Source: CAYRAV01 sp964422365 (GTDB lineage Bacteria; Bacillota; Clostridia; Lachnospirales; Lachnospiraceae). Taken from it: a stretch of DNA of 64,000 nucleotides. Made by a program: the position numbers and the translations under genes. The stretch spans positions 17,850-81,849 of the forward strand of contig CAYRAV010000007.1 of the NCBI GenBank assembly GCA_964422365.1, given 5' to 3'. The notes beneath the pieces are model-generated. The model saw only the letters and a list, made by a program, of their open reading frames with translations, ran no database searches and had not been told where the DNA came from. Below, piece after piece: positions 55,301-64,000 of this stretch (position 1 is its first letter; each line of letters begins with the position of its first letter).

Positions 55301-55710
55301 AAAATAAAAAGTATTATTTTGTACCTATCTACACATCTGACACTAAGAAAAAAGAATTGCCTAACAAAGCAGCAGTTGCAAGAAAAGCATATTCGGACTG
55401 GAAAGAAATGAAAGAAGAGAATTTCTTATTTAGTTTATATTCCAGAGATGTAATTAAAGTAAAGCATAAGAAGGGAATAAAAGCAAAAACATCTGATGGA
55501 AATACAGTGGAGATTAATGATTGTATGGTCTATTTTCTATCTGCCAATATATCTACAGCGAGCATTAAATGTCAGGCACATGATAGTTCATTCGAATTTG
55601 AAGGTTTGGGAGTGCAGAGTCTGGAATATATAAAAAAATATGAAGTGAGTGTTTTAGGAGATGAAATACGAGAAGTGAAAACAGAACGGCGTAGGAAATT
55701 TAATGAGTAA
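52348..55710 (+). CDS. cas9: Cas9, type II-C
   Basis: A 1120-residue RNA-guided nuclease. RuvC-I LGLDIGIASVGWAV (Asp10), Arg-rich bridge helix (about 51-78), RuvC-II VHIELAREMAKN (Glu529), HNH with DIDHIIP (Asp608, His609) and Asn632 in KYNREKGN, and RuvC-III HHAVDAVIVA (His749, Asp752) are all intact. The length and the cas9-cas1-cas2 order without csn2 or cas4 place it in subtype II-C. AAGGAGGAAG precedes the ATG, only 28 bases after the tracrRNA terminator, leaving no room for a separate promoter. It cuts DNA matching the spacers; the PAM is read by the C-terminal part. Confidence 0.98.
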   Translation: MEINYRLGLDIGIASVGWAVLENGMNDEPIRIADLGVRIFERAEIAKSGESLAAPRRNARTSRRRLRRRKHRLDRIKFLLQNQDIITVDDLVKLYDSRGLPDVYQLRVDALDRKLTNNELAQVLLFLVKHRGFKSTRKAESKEAEGGKVLEATKKNMELYEQGMYRTVGEMIYKDASFKKDAPWRKEGYVLSPRNKQDDYKNTILRDLLVEEIKKIFQAQRQFGNEKASKLFEEKYLDIFCSQRSFDKGPGKQVNGRPSPYAGDLIEKMVGLCTFEKEEKRAPKASYTSERFVLLQKVNNIRVVDKNGEIRGLEGNERELIIQLAYTQKEVKYSAIRKKLNLSYENYFKELNYGYAKTEKEMETIEKKAKFISLSFTREMNKIFSKDSKVYLEENEASLYDKIGNIITLYKSDETRVEKLKDIYITEEQIQKILELNPSKFQHLSFVAMKKIIPYLEQGMTYNEACDRAGYSFRAENNGETLKYLKGKEINDIINNIPNPVVKRSISQTIKVINAIIRKYGSPQAVHIELAREMAKNFQERNKIEAEMKKNQSNNDMIKKQIMEYTKSPTGQDILKFKLWKDQNELCMYSGEHISIEELFEKSETDIDHIIPYSICFDDSYKNKVLVKTKYNREKGNRLPYEYFGQDENRWEKYEILVNTYIKDFRKRALLLKRSFTKEEREAFKERNLTDTKYITRVVYNMIRNYLQLSQYMDSKKKKKVFAVNGSITSYMRKRWGLSQKDRSTDIHHAVDAVIVACCTDGMINRISRNVQARELYFSKHGQVVDEETGEVFERKDFTREEWDEKFGVKIPLPWYYFKKELDIRMSPNPKYFEKELLKMGYFSEDIQNIKPIFVSRMPHHKVTGAGHEDTIRSPRHFEEKGIVLTKTPLTSLTIDKKTGEIEGYYCPSSDRLLYEALKERLNMFDGKGEKAFAEPFYKPKADGTQGPLVKKVKIYKKQTLGVYLNDKKGITENGPMIRIDVFRENKKYYFVPIYTSDTKKKELPNKAAVARKAYSDWKEMKEENFLFSLYSRDVIKVKHKKGIKAKTSDGNTVEINDCMVYFLSANISTASIKCQAHDSSFEFEGLGVQSLEYIKKYEVSVLGDEIREVKTERRRKFNE

Positions 55711-55722
55711 GAAGGTGTTTGT

Positions 55723-56631
55723 ATGGGCTATAGAAATTTAAAGATAGAAAAATATTGGGATTTTTCTATTAAAGATAAACAATTGGTGTTAAAAAATGAT
55801 GAGAAATTTTCGATACCATTAGAAGATATTAATACAATTATGATAGATGATATGTCAATAAAACTGTCAGTATATTTTTTGCAAATAGTTGCCCAATATG
55901 GTATTGCAGTGTATGTCTGCAATGAAAAACATATACCTAACGCAGTTGTTTTACCTATGTTATGCCATTCCAGACATTTTAAAATGTTAAAAAATCAAAT
56001 AAATATTGGTAAACCATTTCAGAAAAGATTATGGCAACAAATTGTAGTGCGGAAAATATTAAATCAGGCAAAAGCTTTGGAAATAGCAGGAAAATCAAAA
56101 GATAGTGAAGAACTTAAAAAGATGGTAAAAGAAGTACAATCTGGAGATAAAACACATGTAGAAGCAAAGGCAGCAGCTTTTTATTTTAGGAGGTTATACG
56201 GTGAATATTTTTCCAGAGGTCAGGAACATATTATCAATTCAGCATTAAATTATGGATATGCTATTATACGGGGAATTATTGCAAGAAGTATTATTTGTTA
56301 TGGATTTGAACCATCAATAGGGTTATTTCACCATAGTGAGCAAAATAGTTATAATCTTGCAGATGACATCATTGAGCCATTTCGAAGTTTAGTAGATATT
56401 TATGTATATCAAAATTATGATTTTTCTGAGATGGAGAAAGGATTATCTGTAGAAATGAAGAGAGGATTATATAATATTATTAATTATAATATGAAAATTA
56501 ATAATGAAAAACAGTCTGTTAGTAATTGTGTTGAAAAAATGATAATGAGTTTTAGTGCATGTTTAGCTGGAAATAGAAAAGATTTAATTTTACCAGAATT
56601 AATACCAATTGAAATGCATGAATATGAGTAA
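55723..56631 (+). CDS. cas1: Cas1 integrase
   Basis: A 302-residue spacer integrase. N-terminal beta domain (1-85), then the helical catalytic domain with Glu147 (HVEAKAAAFYF), His203/204 (GLFHHSEQ) and Asp in ADDIIEPFR as metal ligands. With Cas2 it inserts new spacers at the leader end of the array. It starts 12 bases after cas9, with AAGGTG upstream, and overlaps cas2. Confidence 0.97.
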   Translation: MGYRNLKIEKYWDFSIKDKQLVLKNDEKFSIPLEDINTIMIDDMSIKLSVYFLQIVAQYGIAVYVCNEKHIPNAVVLPMLCHSRHFKMLKNQINIGKPFQKRLWQQIVVRKILNQAKALEIAGKSKDSEELKKMVKEVQSGDKTHVEAKAAAFYFRRLYGEYFSRGQEHIINSALNYGYAIIRGIIARSIICYGFEPSIGLFHHSEQNSYNLADDIIEPFRSLVDIYVYQNYDFSEMEKGLSVEMKRGLYNIINYNMKINNEKQSVSNCVEKMIMSFSACLAGNRKDLILPELIPIEMHEYE

Positions 56632-56944
56632 ATTTATGAGAATGTTAGTTTTTTTTGATTTACCAGTAAAGACAGCACCAGAAAGAAAAGCAGCAACACA
56701 ATTTAGAAAATTTCTTATTCAAGATGGATATCATATGGTTCAATATTCTGTTTATGCACGAGTGTGTAATGGAAATGATGCAGTAAAAAAGCATGAAATG
56801 AGACTAAAACAAAAATTGCCACCAAAAGGCTCCATTAGATTATTGACTATTACAGAAAAACAGTATGAGGATATGCAAATTTTATTAGGAAGTAAAGAAG
56901 TTTTTGATACAACACAGATGACAGATTTAATGAATATTTTTTGA
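56624..56944 (+). CDS. cas2: Cas2
   Basis: A 106-residue ferredoxin-fold protein with the typical opening MLVFFDLPVKTAPERKAAT and YSVYARVC; two Cas2 dimers hold the Cas1 pairs in the integration complex. ATG 56624 is chosen because it gives the family's normal N-terminus and an eight-base overlap with cas1; ATG 56618 is the alternative. It is the last cas gene; no csn2 or cas4 follows. Confidence 0.95.
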   Translation: MSKFMRMLVFFDLPVKTAPERKAATQFRKFLIQDGYHMVQYSVYARVCNGNDAVKKHEMRLKQKLPPKGSIRLLTITEKQYEDMQILLGSKEVFDTTQMTDLMNIF

Positions 56945-56999
56945 AAAAAGAATAATTTATAATGTGAAAATAGGAATAATGTTTCGATTTTAAGATAAA

Positions 57000-57036
57000 A
57001 AAAATACCGAAAGTGTTGAAACTTCGGTATTTTTTT
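57000..57036. terminator. Bidirectional terminator between cas2 and the array
   Basis: ATACCGAA (57004-57011) pairs with TTCGGTAT (57023-57030), with A-run before and T-run after, so it ends both the cas operon from the left and the minus-strand crRNA transcript arriving from the right. Confidence 0.85.
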
Positions 57037-57043
57037 GAACCCG

Positions 57044-60000
57044 ATTATATCATACCAAGAAATATAAGGGAACTACAACTATTCTCCTACAATCCTTTTC
57101 TGTTGGGAATTATATCATACCAAGAAATATAAGGGAACTACAACTGATTCAATAGTTGACGTGCCTCTCCCAGGATTATATCATACCAAGAAATATAAGG
57201 GAACTACAACATTGTCGATGGTATTTTGAACGGTATCGGGATTATATCATACCAAGAAATATAAGGGAACTACAACGCCGAAGTGCTTTCCAAAACGAAC
57301 AATAACATTATATCATACCAAGAAATATAAGGGAACTACAACCTTGTCCTGACAAACAGTTGACAGTGGACGATTATATCATACCAAGAAATATAAGGGA
57401 ACTACAACTTTTGCTTTCTTTGCAAAATCTCTTTTTCAATTATATCATACCAAGAAATATAAGGGAACTACAACTTGTTCATCTTCTTTAATTCCGAACT
57501 CTCTATTATATCATACCAAGAAATATAAGGGAACTACAACAAATCAGAGAAACAAGGAAATAAAGTATCAATTATATCATACCAAGAAATATAAGGGAAC
57601 TACAACAAACGAGGTGTTTCGAATGAGCATTAAAAAATTATATCATACCAAGAAATATAAGGGAACTACAACTGTTGCTGGTTCTGGTCTTTTAGATGGA
57701 GTATTATATCATACCAAGAAATATAAGGGAACTACAACTTTTGAACCGTCTGAAATTTCAAATCGTGTATTATATCATACCAAGAAATATAAGGGAACTA
57801 CAACTCTAGCGGCAGAACGTCTTGTAGTTACGTCATTATATCATACCAAGAAATATAAGGGAACTACAACTAAATTTTTGCGCAACTGATTCAAGCCATA
57901 ATTATATCATACCAAGAAATATAAGGGAACTACAACCCATATCCGCCACACATGCCGCCTGACAGATTATATCATACCAAGAAATATAAGGGAACTACAA
58001 CAATAGTGAAGATTTCAGACTGTGAGTTGATATTATATCATACCAAGAAATATAAGGGAACTACAACTGATTTGTGGGTGGTGATTTCTGCAAATATATT
58101 ATATCATACCAAGAAATATAAGGGAACTACAACTACGAGCAGGGTCAGTTTGAGCAAGATATTATTATATCATACCAAGAAATATAAGGGAACTACAACA
58201 ATTCCCCTTGCAAAATCTCAATAGTTCTTATTATATCATACCAAGAAATATAAGGGAACTACAACTGTGCAAACGCTAATTCTATTTGCTTCTTTATTAT
58301 ATCATACCAAGAAATATAAGGGAACTACAACCTTCGAAATCTTTGCCTTGAGGAACACCCAATTATATCATACCAAGAAATATAAGGGAACTACAACATA
58401 CGTGTACAACTGGTCCATCGTCGGATAATTATATCATACCAAGAAATATAAGGGAACTACAACCGCACATCCTCAAATTGCAAGATGTTATTATTATATC
58501 ATACCAAGAAATATAAGGGAACTACAACCAGAGGGCTCAGGTAAGACAACGTTATTGATTATATCATACCAAGAAATATAAGGGAACTACAACCAGCTCA
58601 TGATAACATCTTTCATGTTCCTCATTATATCATACCAAGAAATATAAGGGAACTACAACAACTCACCTTGTGGAGTTAACCCAGCCGCTATTATATCATA
58701 CCAAGAAATATAAGGGAACTACAACGCCACACCATATCACGTTATCCTCTTTCAAATTATATCATACCAAGAAATATAAGGGAACTACAACTATTCCTCA
58801 TATAAAATAACTGTTTTATTATTATATCATACCAAGAAATATAAGGGAACTACAACCATTCCATGCATCCACAACTTCCATAGTGTATTATATCATACCA
58901 AGAAATATAAGGGAACTACAACTACACTATACGTTTCCATAATTTTCCTCCTATTATATCATACCAAGAAATATAAGGGAACTACAACCTGGAAGAGTAT
59001 ATGCTTTCCATTTATCCGATTATATCATACCAAGAAATATAAGGGAACTACAACTGAGCAAAATCTGTCGTTAGCGATGAGACGATTATATCATACCAAG
59101 AAATATAAGGGAACTACAACACGTTTTGGATATTTAATTTTCAAAATTCAATTATATCATACCAAGAAATATAAGGGAACTACAACGAATTTCATGCAAT
59201 TATCGGCTATACCTGAATTATATCATACCAAGAAATATAAGGGAACTACAACATTGTCGAATACAAAATTCGACAATTGCAAATTATATCATACCAAGAA
59301 ATATAAGGGAACTACAACGAAGAACTTGAAAATTTAGAAGAGGATTGGATTATATCATACCAAGAAATATAAGGGAACTACAACAGTTGCTCCCTGAGGA
59401 GTAGACTCCTTTCTATTATATCATACCAAGAAATATAAGGGAACTACAACACAGGAAGAAAAAGGAATTGCAATGGAATTATTATATCATACCAAGAAAT
59501 ATAAGGGAACTACAACACATCTTCATTATTCGTTTTTAAATTTATATTATATCATACCAAGAAATATAAGGGAACTACAACCACAGACTGTAAAAGTCTG
59601 TGCAGTTGTAAATTATATCATACCAAGAAATATAAGGGAACTACAACAAGAAACGAAGAAAACACTTTAGAAGAATGATTATATCATACCAAGAAATATA
59701 AGGGAACTACAACCAACAGGAACGGGTGCGGTAAGTGGCACGTATTATATCATACCAAGAAATATAAGGGAACTACAACCGTTGACATTATGTACAGCAT
59801 AACCCTAAAATTATATCATACCAAGAAATATAAGGGAACTACAACCGAATAATCAAATAATCTTCAAATTCTTCAATTATATCATACCAAGAAATATAAG
59901 GGAACTACAACTGTTGTAATCCCAGCTTACACCCTCTGGTATTATATCATACCAAGAAATATAAGGGAACTACAACATGATACGGAGTTTTTATCAGTGT

Positions 60001-63000
60001 TCAATAATTATATCATACCAAGAAATATAAGGGAACTACAACCAACAGGAACGGGTGCGGTAAGTGGCACGTATTATATCATACCAAGAAATATAAGGGA
60101 ACTACAACAATGCTGTGCTAAAACTCTGTTTTGGTGCTATTATATCATACCAAGAAATATAAGGGAACTACAACTCTGCAAGATATTCTTTGACTATACA
60201 ATGTATTATATCATACCAAGAAATATAAGGGAACTACAACAATTCACCTTGCGGAGTTAACCCGGCCGCTATTATATCATACCAAGAAATATAAGGGAAC
60301 TACAACCATCAAAGAAAGCCAGCTGATGCGATTTTAATTATATCATACCAAGAAATATAAGGGAACTACAACTATATCTTCAAGTTCCGATTGTGTTTTC
60401 CCATTATATCATACCAAGAAATATAAGGGAACTACAACTCGAAAGCGACTTCGAATCCTGTGGCGTGGATTATATCATACCAAGAAATATAAGGGAACTA
60501 CAACTTTCCGCAAGCACTTCTGAATAGTCCTTTTATTATATCATACCAAGAAATATAAGGGAACTACAACGCATGAGCAACTATATTGAAATTTTGGACA
60601 ATTATATCATACCAAGAAATATAAGGGAACTACAACCAAATGTGGTGCTTATGTAGGAACGCATAAATTATATCATACCAAGAAATATAAGGGAACTACA
60701 ACATGACCGCCACCTGCATATTTCAATGATTTATTATATCATACCAAGAAATATAAGGGAACTACAACTTTCCTATGCCCCTGCTTCTGGTGTAGTTGAT
60801 TATATCATACCAAGAAATATAAGGGAACTACAACGTTAAGAATATAATACACCCATTCGGTGCAATTATATCATACCAAGAAATATAAGGGAACTACAAC
60901 TTCAAGAAATTCCTCTAATTCTTTCTGCTTATTATATCATACCAAGAAATATAAGGGAACTACAACAATTGGGCAACCGCAGGAGATGTTGTATTTATTA
61001 TATCATACCAAGAAATATAAGGGAACTACAACATTACGTCATTGACTGTTGAAATGTGCGTAATTATATCATACCAAGAAATATAAGGGAACTACAACTT
61101 GCCGCCCGAAGTTGATAAAATGCTAAAATTATATCATACCAAGAAATATAAGGGAACTACAACACAAAGCTGGTCATTCTCAATCGCAGACTTATTATAT
61201 CATACCAAGAAATATAAGGGAACTACAACCATAGACTGTAAAAGTCTGTGCAGTTGTAATTATATCATACCAAGAAATATAAGGGAACTACAACTTTTTG
61301 TACTCCGTTACATTTATGTACTTTATTATATCATACCAAGAAATATAAGGGAACTACAACTGCTCATTAGATAAGAATGAAAACAGAGAAATTATATCAT
61401 ACCAAGAAATATAAGGGAACTACAACGCAAACCAGTTAAACGGGTTTATGTCCATGATTATATCATACCAAGAAATATAAGGGAACTACAACAATAGACA
61501 GTTGCGACGTCGCAACTGGTACATTATATCATACCAAGAAATATAAGGGAACTACAACAGTATCGACAGAATTTATATACATGAGATAATTATATCATAC
61601 CAAGAAATATAAGGGAACTACAACTGTAAAGCAAATGTACCCATATCAAACATAATTATATCATACCAAGAAATATAAGGGAACTACAACTAGGCTCCTG
61701 GAAACTAATCCAATGGAATAATTATATCATACCAAGAAATATAAGGGAACTACAACCTTTGCTATCGGATATGCACCAATAGATAAATTATATCATACCA
61801 AGAAATATAAGGGAACTACAACTGTCCAGCGGCTTACCACACCGCCAAAAGAATTATATCATACCAAGAAATATAAGGGAACTACAACTCTGCCTTGTTG
61901 GCGATTTCCTCAAGTTTTATTATATCATACCAAGAAATATAAGGGAACTACAACTCCCGTTTGTGCAACCATATCTTTTTGTAAATTATATCATACCAAG
62001 AAATATAAGGGAACTACAACTTTGCTTGATTATATATTAGCACTATTTTTATTATATCATACCAAGAAATATAAGGGAACTACAACCCCATCGCTCCTGT
62101 CCTAAGAGCCTTCTCTATTATATCATACCAAGAAATATAAGGGAACTACAACTAATCCTTGTGGCTGATTCTGTGGAATTTGATTATATCATACCAAGAA
62201 ATATAAGGGAACTACAACTTGTTTTTGAAGTCTCCGTAAAAGACTTCGATTATATCATACCAAGAAATATAAGGGAACTACAACCACTCTTCCGCAGATA
62301 TTTTATTGCCCCTGATTATATCATACCAAGAAATATAAGGGAACTACAACATGTTCCAGCTGAAATGATTGACCAGTTTTATTATATCATACCAAGAAAT
62401 ATAAGGGAACTACAACTGTCCAGCGGCTTACCACACCGCCAAAAGAATTATATCATACCAAGAAATATAAGGGAACTACAACTAAAAAGCCTACTCCCTA
62501 CAAGCAGACTTTATTATATCATACCAAGAAATATAAGGGAACTACAACAGTTTATTTTAGGTTCGCTTTTTGGTTGGGATTATATCATACCAAGAAATAT
62601 AAGGGAACTACAACCCCCGTCGATACCAGTACACGCCCATAAGGATTATATCATACCAAGAAATATAAGGGAACTACAACTAATTGCCATATCAGATGGC
62701 TGCTTCACTTATTATATCATACCAAGAAATATAAGGGAACTACAACTAATCTGCTTTGCAATAGGTTTCTCAACCTATTATATCATACCAAGAAATATAA
62801 GGGAACTACAACTTTCAGCAGCTTCTAGTAAAGCGGTATATTATTATATCATACCAAGAAATATAAGGGAACTACAACAAAAACGGTAACTTTGTGATTT
62901 CCTATAAAATTATATCATACCAAGAAATATAAGGGAACTACAACGAATATGCGGGCGGTTGCGGCGGCAAGGCGATTATATCATACCAAGAAATATAAGG

Positions 63001-63934
63001 GAACTACAACATACCAAAAGCAATCCTGAACAGTATTGCAATTATATCATACCAAGAAATATAAGGGAACTACAACAAATCTTCATATGCTGACTGACTG
63101 TCAATAATTATATCATACCAAGAAATATAAGGGAACTACAACAAGATAAAGTATCATTGTTTATTTCAGCGAATTATATCATACCAAGAAATATAAGGGA
63201 ACTACAACGCTGCTCCACTGCTGTTCTCTACTGCCTCTATTATATCATACCAAGAAATATAAGGGAACTACAACACACTGTTATAGTCATCAACAGCACC
63301 CTTTATTATATCATACCAAGAAATATAAGGGAACTACAACGGCAAGCGTTCTGATAAATGCTTTGTGCGAATTATATCATACCAAGAAATATAAGGGAAC
63401 TACAACTTCTGGCTGAATGAATTGATTATCAGATTTATTATATCATACCAAGAAATATAAGGGAACTACAACGCAGCAACCGCTGTTGCATCCGCAACTA
63501 TTATTATATCATACCAAGAAATATAAGGGAACTACAACTCACCTTTGTTTCAAGAACTTCCACTGTAAATTATATCATACCAAGAAATATAAGGGAACTA
63601 CAACCAAAGTTCCGCACTTGAAAGATACCTCTTGATTATATCATACCAAGAAATATAAGGGAACTACAACCATTAGCCGTTACAACCGCAGCAACCGCTG
63701 ATTATATCATACCAAGAAATATAAGGGAACTACAACATACAGAATAACTAAGTAACTGTGCCATCAATTATATCATACCAAGAAATATAAGGGAACTACA
63801 ACCCACCAGGAACGCAAAAAACCACGCTTGAAATTATATCATACCAAGAAATATAAGGGAACTACAACTGCTTCTGGACTTCCTGCACTGCTTCTTCAAT
63901 TATATCATACCAAGAAATATAAGGGAACTACAAC
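57044..63934 (-). CRISPR. Type II-C array, 105 repeats and 104 spacers
   Basis: Counted by start positions: 105 copies of an identical 36-bp repeat, first at 57044, last at 63899, with 95 spacers of 30 bp and nine of 29 bp. In crRNA sense (minus strand) the repeat begins GTTGTAGTTCCCTTATATTT and ends GGTATGATATAAT, close to II-C repeats of Neisseria. Orientation follows from the tracrRNA anti-repeat, so the leader end is at the right and oldest spacers lie next to cas2. Two spacers occur twice exactly (59714 and 60043; 61823 and 62417) and two more pairs are near-identical. No repeat shows degeneration. Confidence 0.98.
63899..63907 (-). promoter_or_regulatory. Extended -10 promoter in the repeat (last of 105)
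   Basis: On the minus strand every repeat ends with TGATATAAT, a perfect TGnTATAAT extended -10. This entry marks the copy in the last repeat; the same nine bases begin each of the other 104 repeats on the plus strand. A start about seven bases downstream would fall inside the next spacer and give a guide of about 23-24 bases, as shown for the Neisseria meningitidis II-C array. Confidence 0.75.
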
Positions 63935-64000
63935 TGAAGCAAGGTGCACGGTAAACACACCCAGATTTTGGAAATTTAGTTCACTTCCTCTTTTACATCA
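63935..64000. other. Array flank, probable leader side
   Basis: No repeat occurs in the 66 bases after the last one; the expected next repeat position (63965) is unrelated. By crRNA orientation this is the leader. Only part of it is in the window and no promoter or conserved leader motif is clear. Confidence 0.5.

Noticed and set aside
56945..57043. csn2 or cas4 after cas2
   Set aside because: Only 100 bases with a terminator lie between cas2 and the first repeat; no frame is present.
58529..58557. Self-targeting of the BceA-like gene by a spacer with a Walker A sequence
   Set aside because: The match to 16673-16700 has many mismatches; the likeness reflects the common protein motif.
59582..59611. 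A tRNA-Tyr anticodon arm (CTGTAAA) as spacer target
   Set aside because: The flanking stem does not pair in the tRNA register; the hairpin uses another loop.
60835..60864. A spacer targeting the MITE interior (shared CCCATTCGG)
   Set aside because: Only about ten bases agree, which is too few for a protospacer.
57614..63354. Open frames that run through the array, for example a 242-residue frame at 62161
   Set aside because: They are translations of the identical repeats and random spacers, with no ribosome sites; the array is read from the other strand.
63965..64000. A degenerate final repeat beyond the array
   Set aside because: The 36 bases at the expected position do not resemble the repeat beyond chance.

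Overview
The window is low-GC DNA from a Gram-positive anaerobe of the Clostridia, most likely a gut Lachnospiraceae. This is inferred from AT-rich codon use, AGGAGG ribosome sites, many lipoproteins, Bce-type two-component and ABC genes, serpins and ATP-dependent PEP carboxykinase. No rRNA or tRNA gene was seen. One CDS is cut by the left edge.

1-11.3 kb: the end of a CysA-type ATPase, a lipoprotein, an ECF sigma/anti-sigma pair, two lipoprotein serpins, a BceRS-like two-component system, more lipoproteins and a RelE/ParE toxin-antitoxin pair. Three copies of one promoter-like motif (CCATAA-N17-CGTATC) lie upstream of the sigma gene and of both serpins, suggesting a self-regulated sigma factor that controls secreted protease inhibitors.

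11.3-16.2 kb: a minus-strand RiPP-like cluster (Cys-repeat precursor, radical SAM/SPASM enzyme, nitroreductase, class-M-like sirtuin, frameshifted regulator), with a divergent HxlR regulator and an IS4-like fragment. 16.2-29.5 kb: a BceAB-like transporter, small membrane proteins and lipoproteins, a WYL regulator, a PfkB pseudogene, an Rpn-type nuclease, a GyrI-like protein, a hydrolase and an FUSC-HAD fusion. This left half is peppered with one family of TA-flanked MITEs with inverted ends; some copies supply stop codons and two are associated with damaged genes.

29.5-39 kb: mostly housekeeping and envelope genes on the minus strand (EAL phosphodiesterase, GH25-LysM lysozyme, YqeY, pckA, DUF885 lipoprotein, polysaccharide deacetylase).

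39.4-64 kb is a defence island. A divergent regulator region precedes a colinear cassette: PAPS-reductase/DndC-like protein with ferredoxin, DUF4007 protein, 1244-aa P-loop ATPase, cysteine desulfurase, DUF262-HNH (SspE/GmrSD-like) protein, a 50-aa protein, a DndD-like SMC ATPase and an unknown protein. It looks like a DNA-phosphorothioation-type system of unusual composition. Directly after it comes a complete type II-C CRISPR-Cas locus: tracrRNA, cas9 (1120 aa), cas1, cas2 and an array of 105 identical 36-bp repeats with 104 spacers. The tracrRNA anti-repeat shows that crRNAs are read from the minus strand, opposite to cas, and every repeat ends on that strand with a perfect extended -10 (TGATATAAT), so each spacer probably has its own promoter. 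Cas9 cuts invading DNA with these guides, Cas1-Cas2 add spacers, and the upstream cassette would act as a modification/restriction layer.
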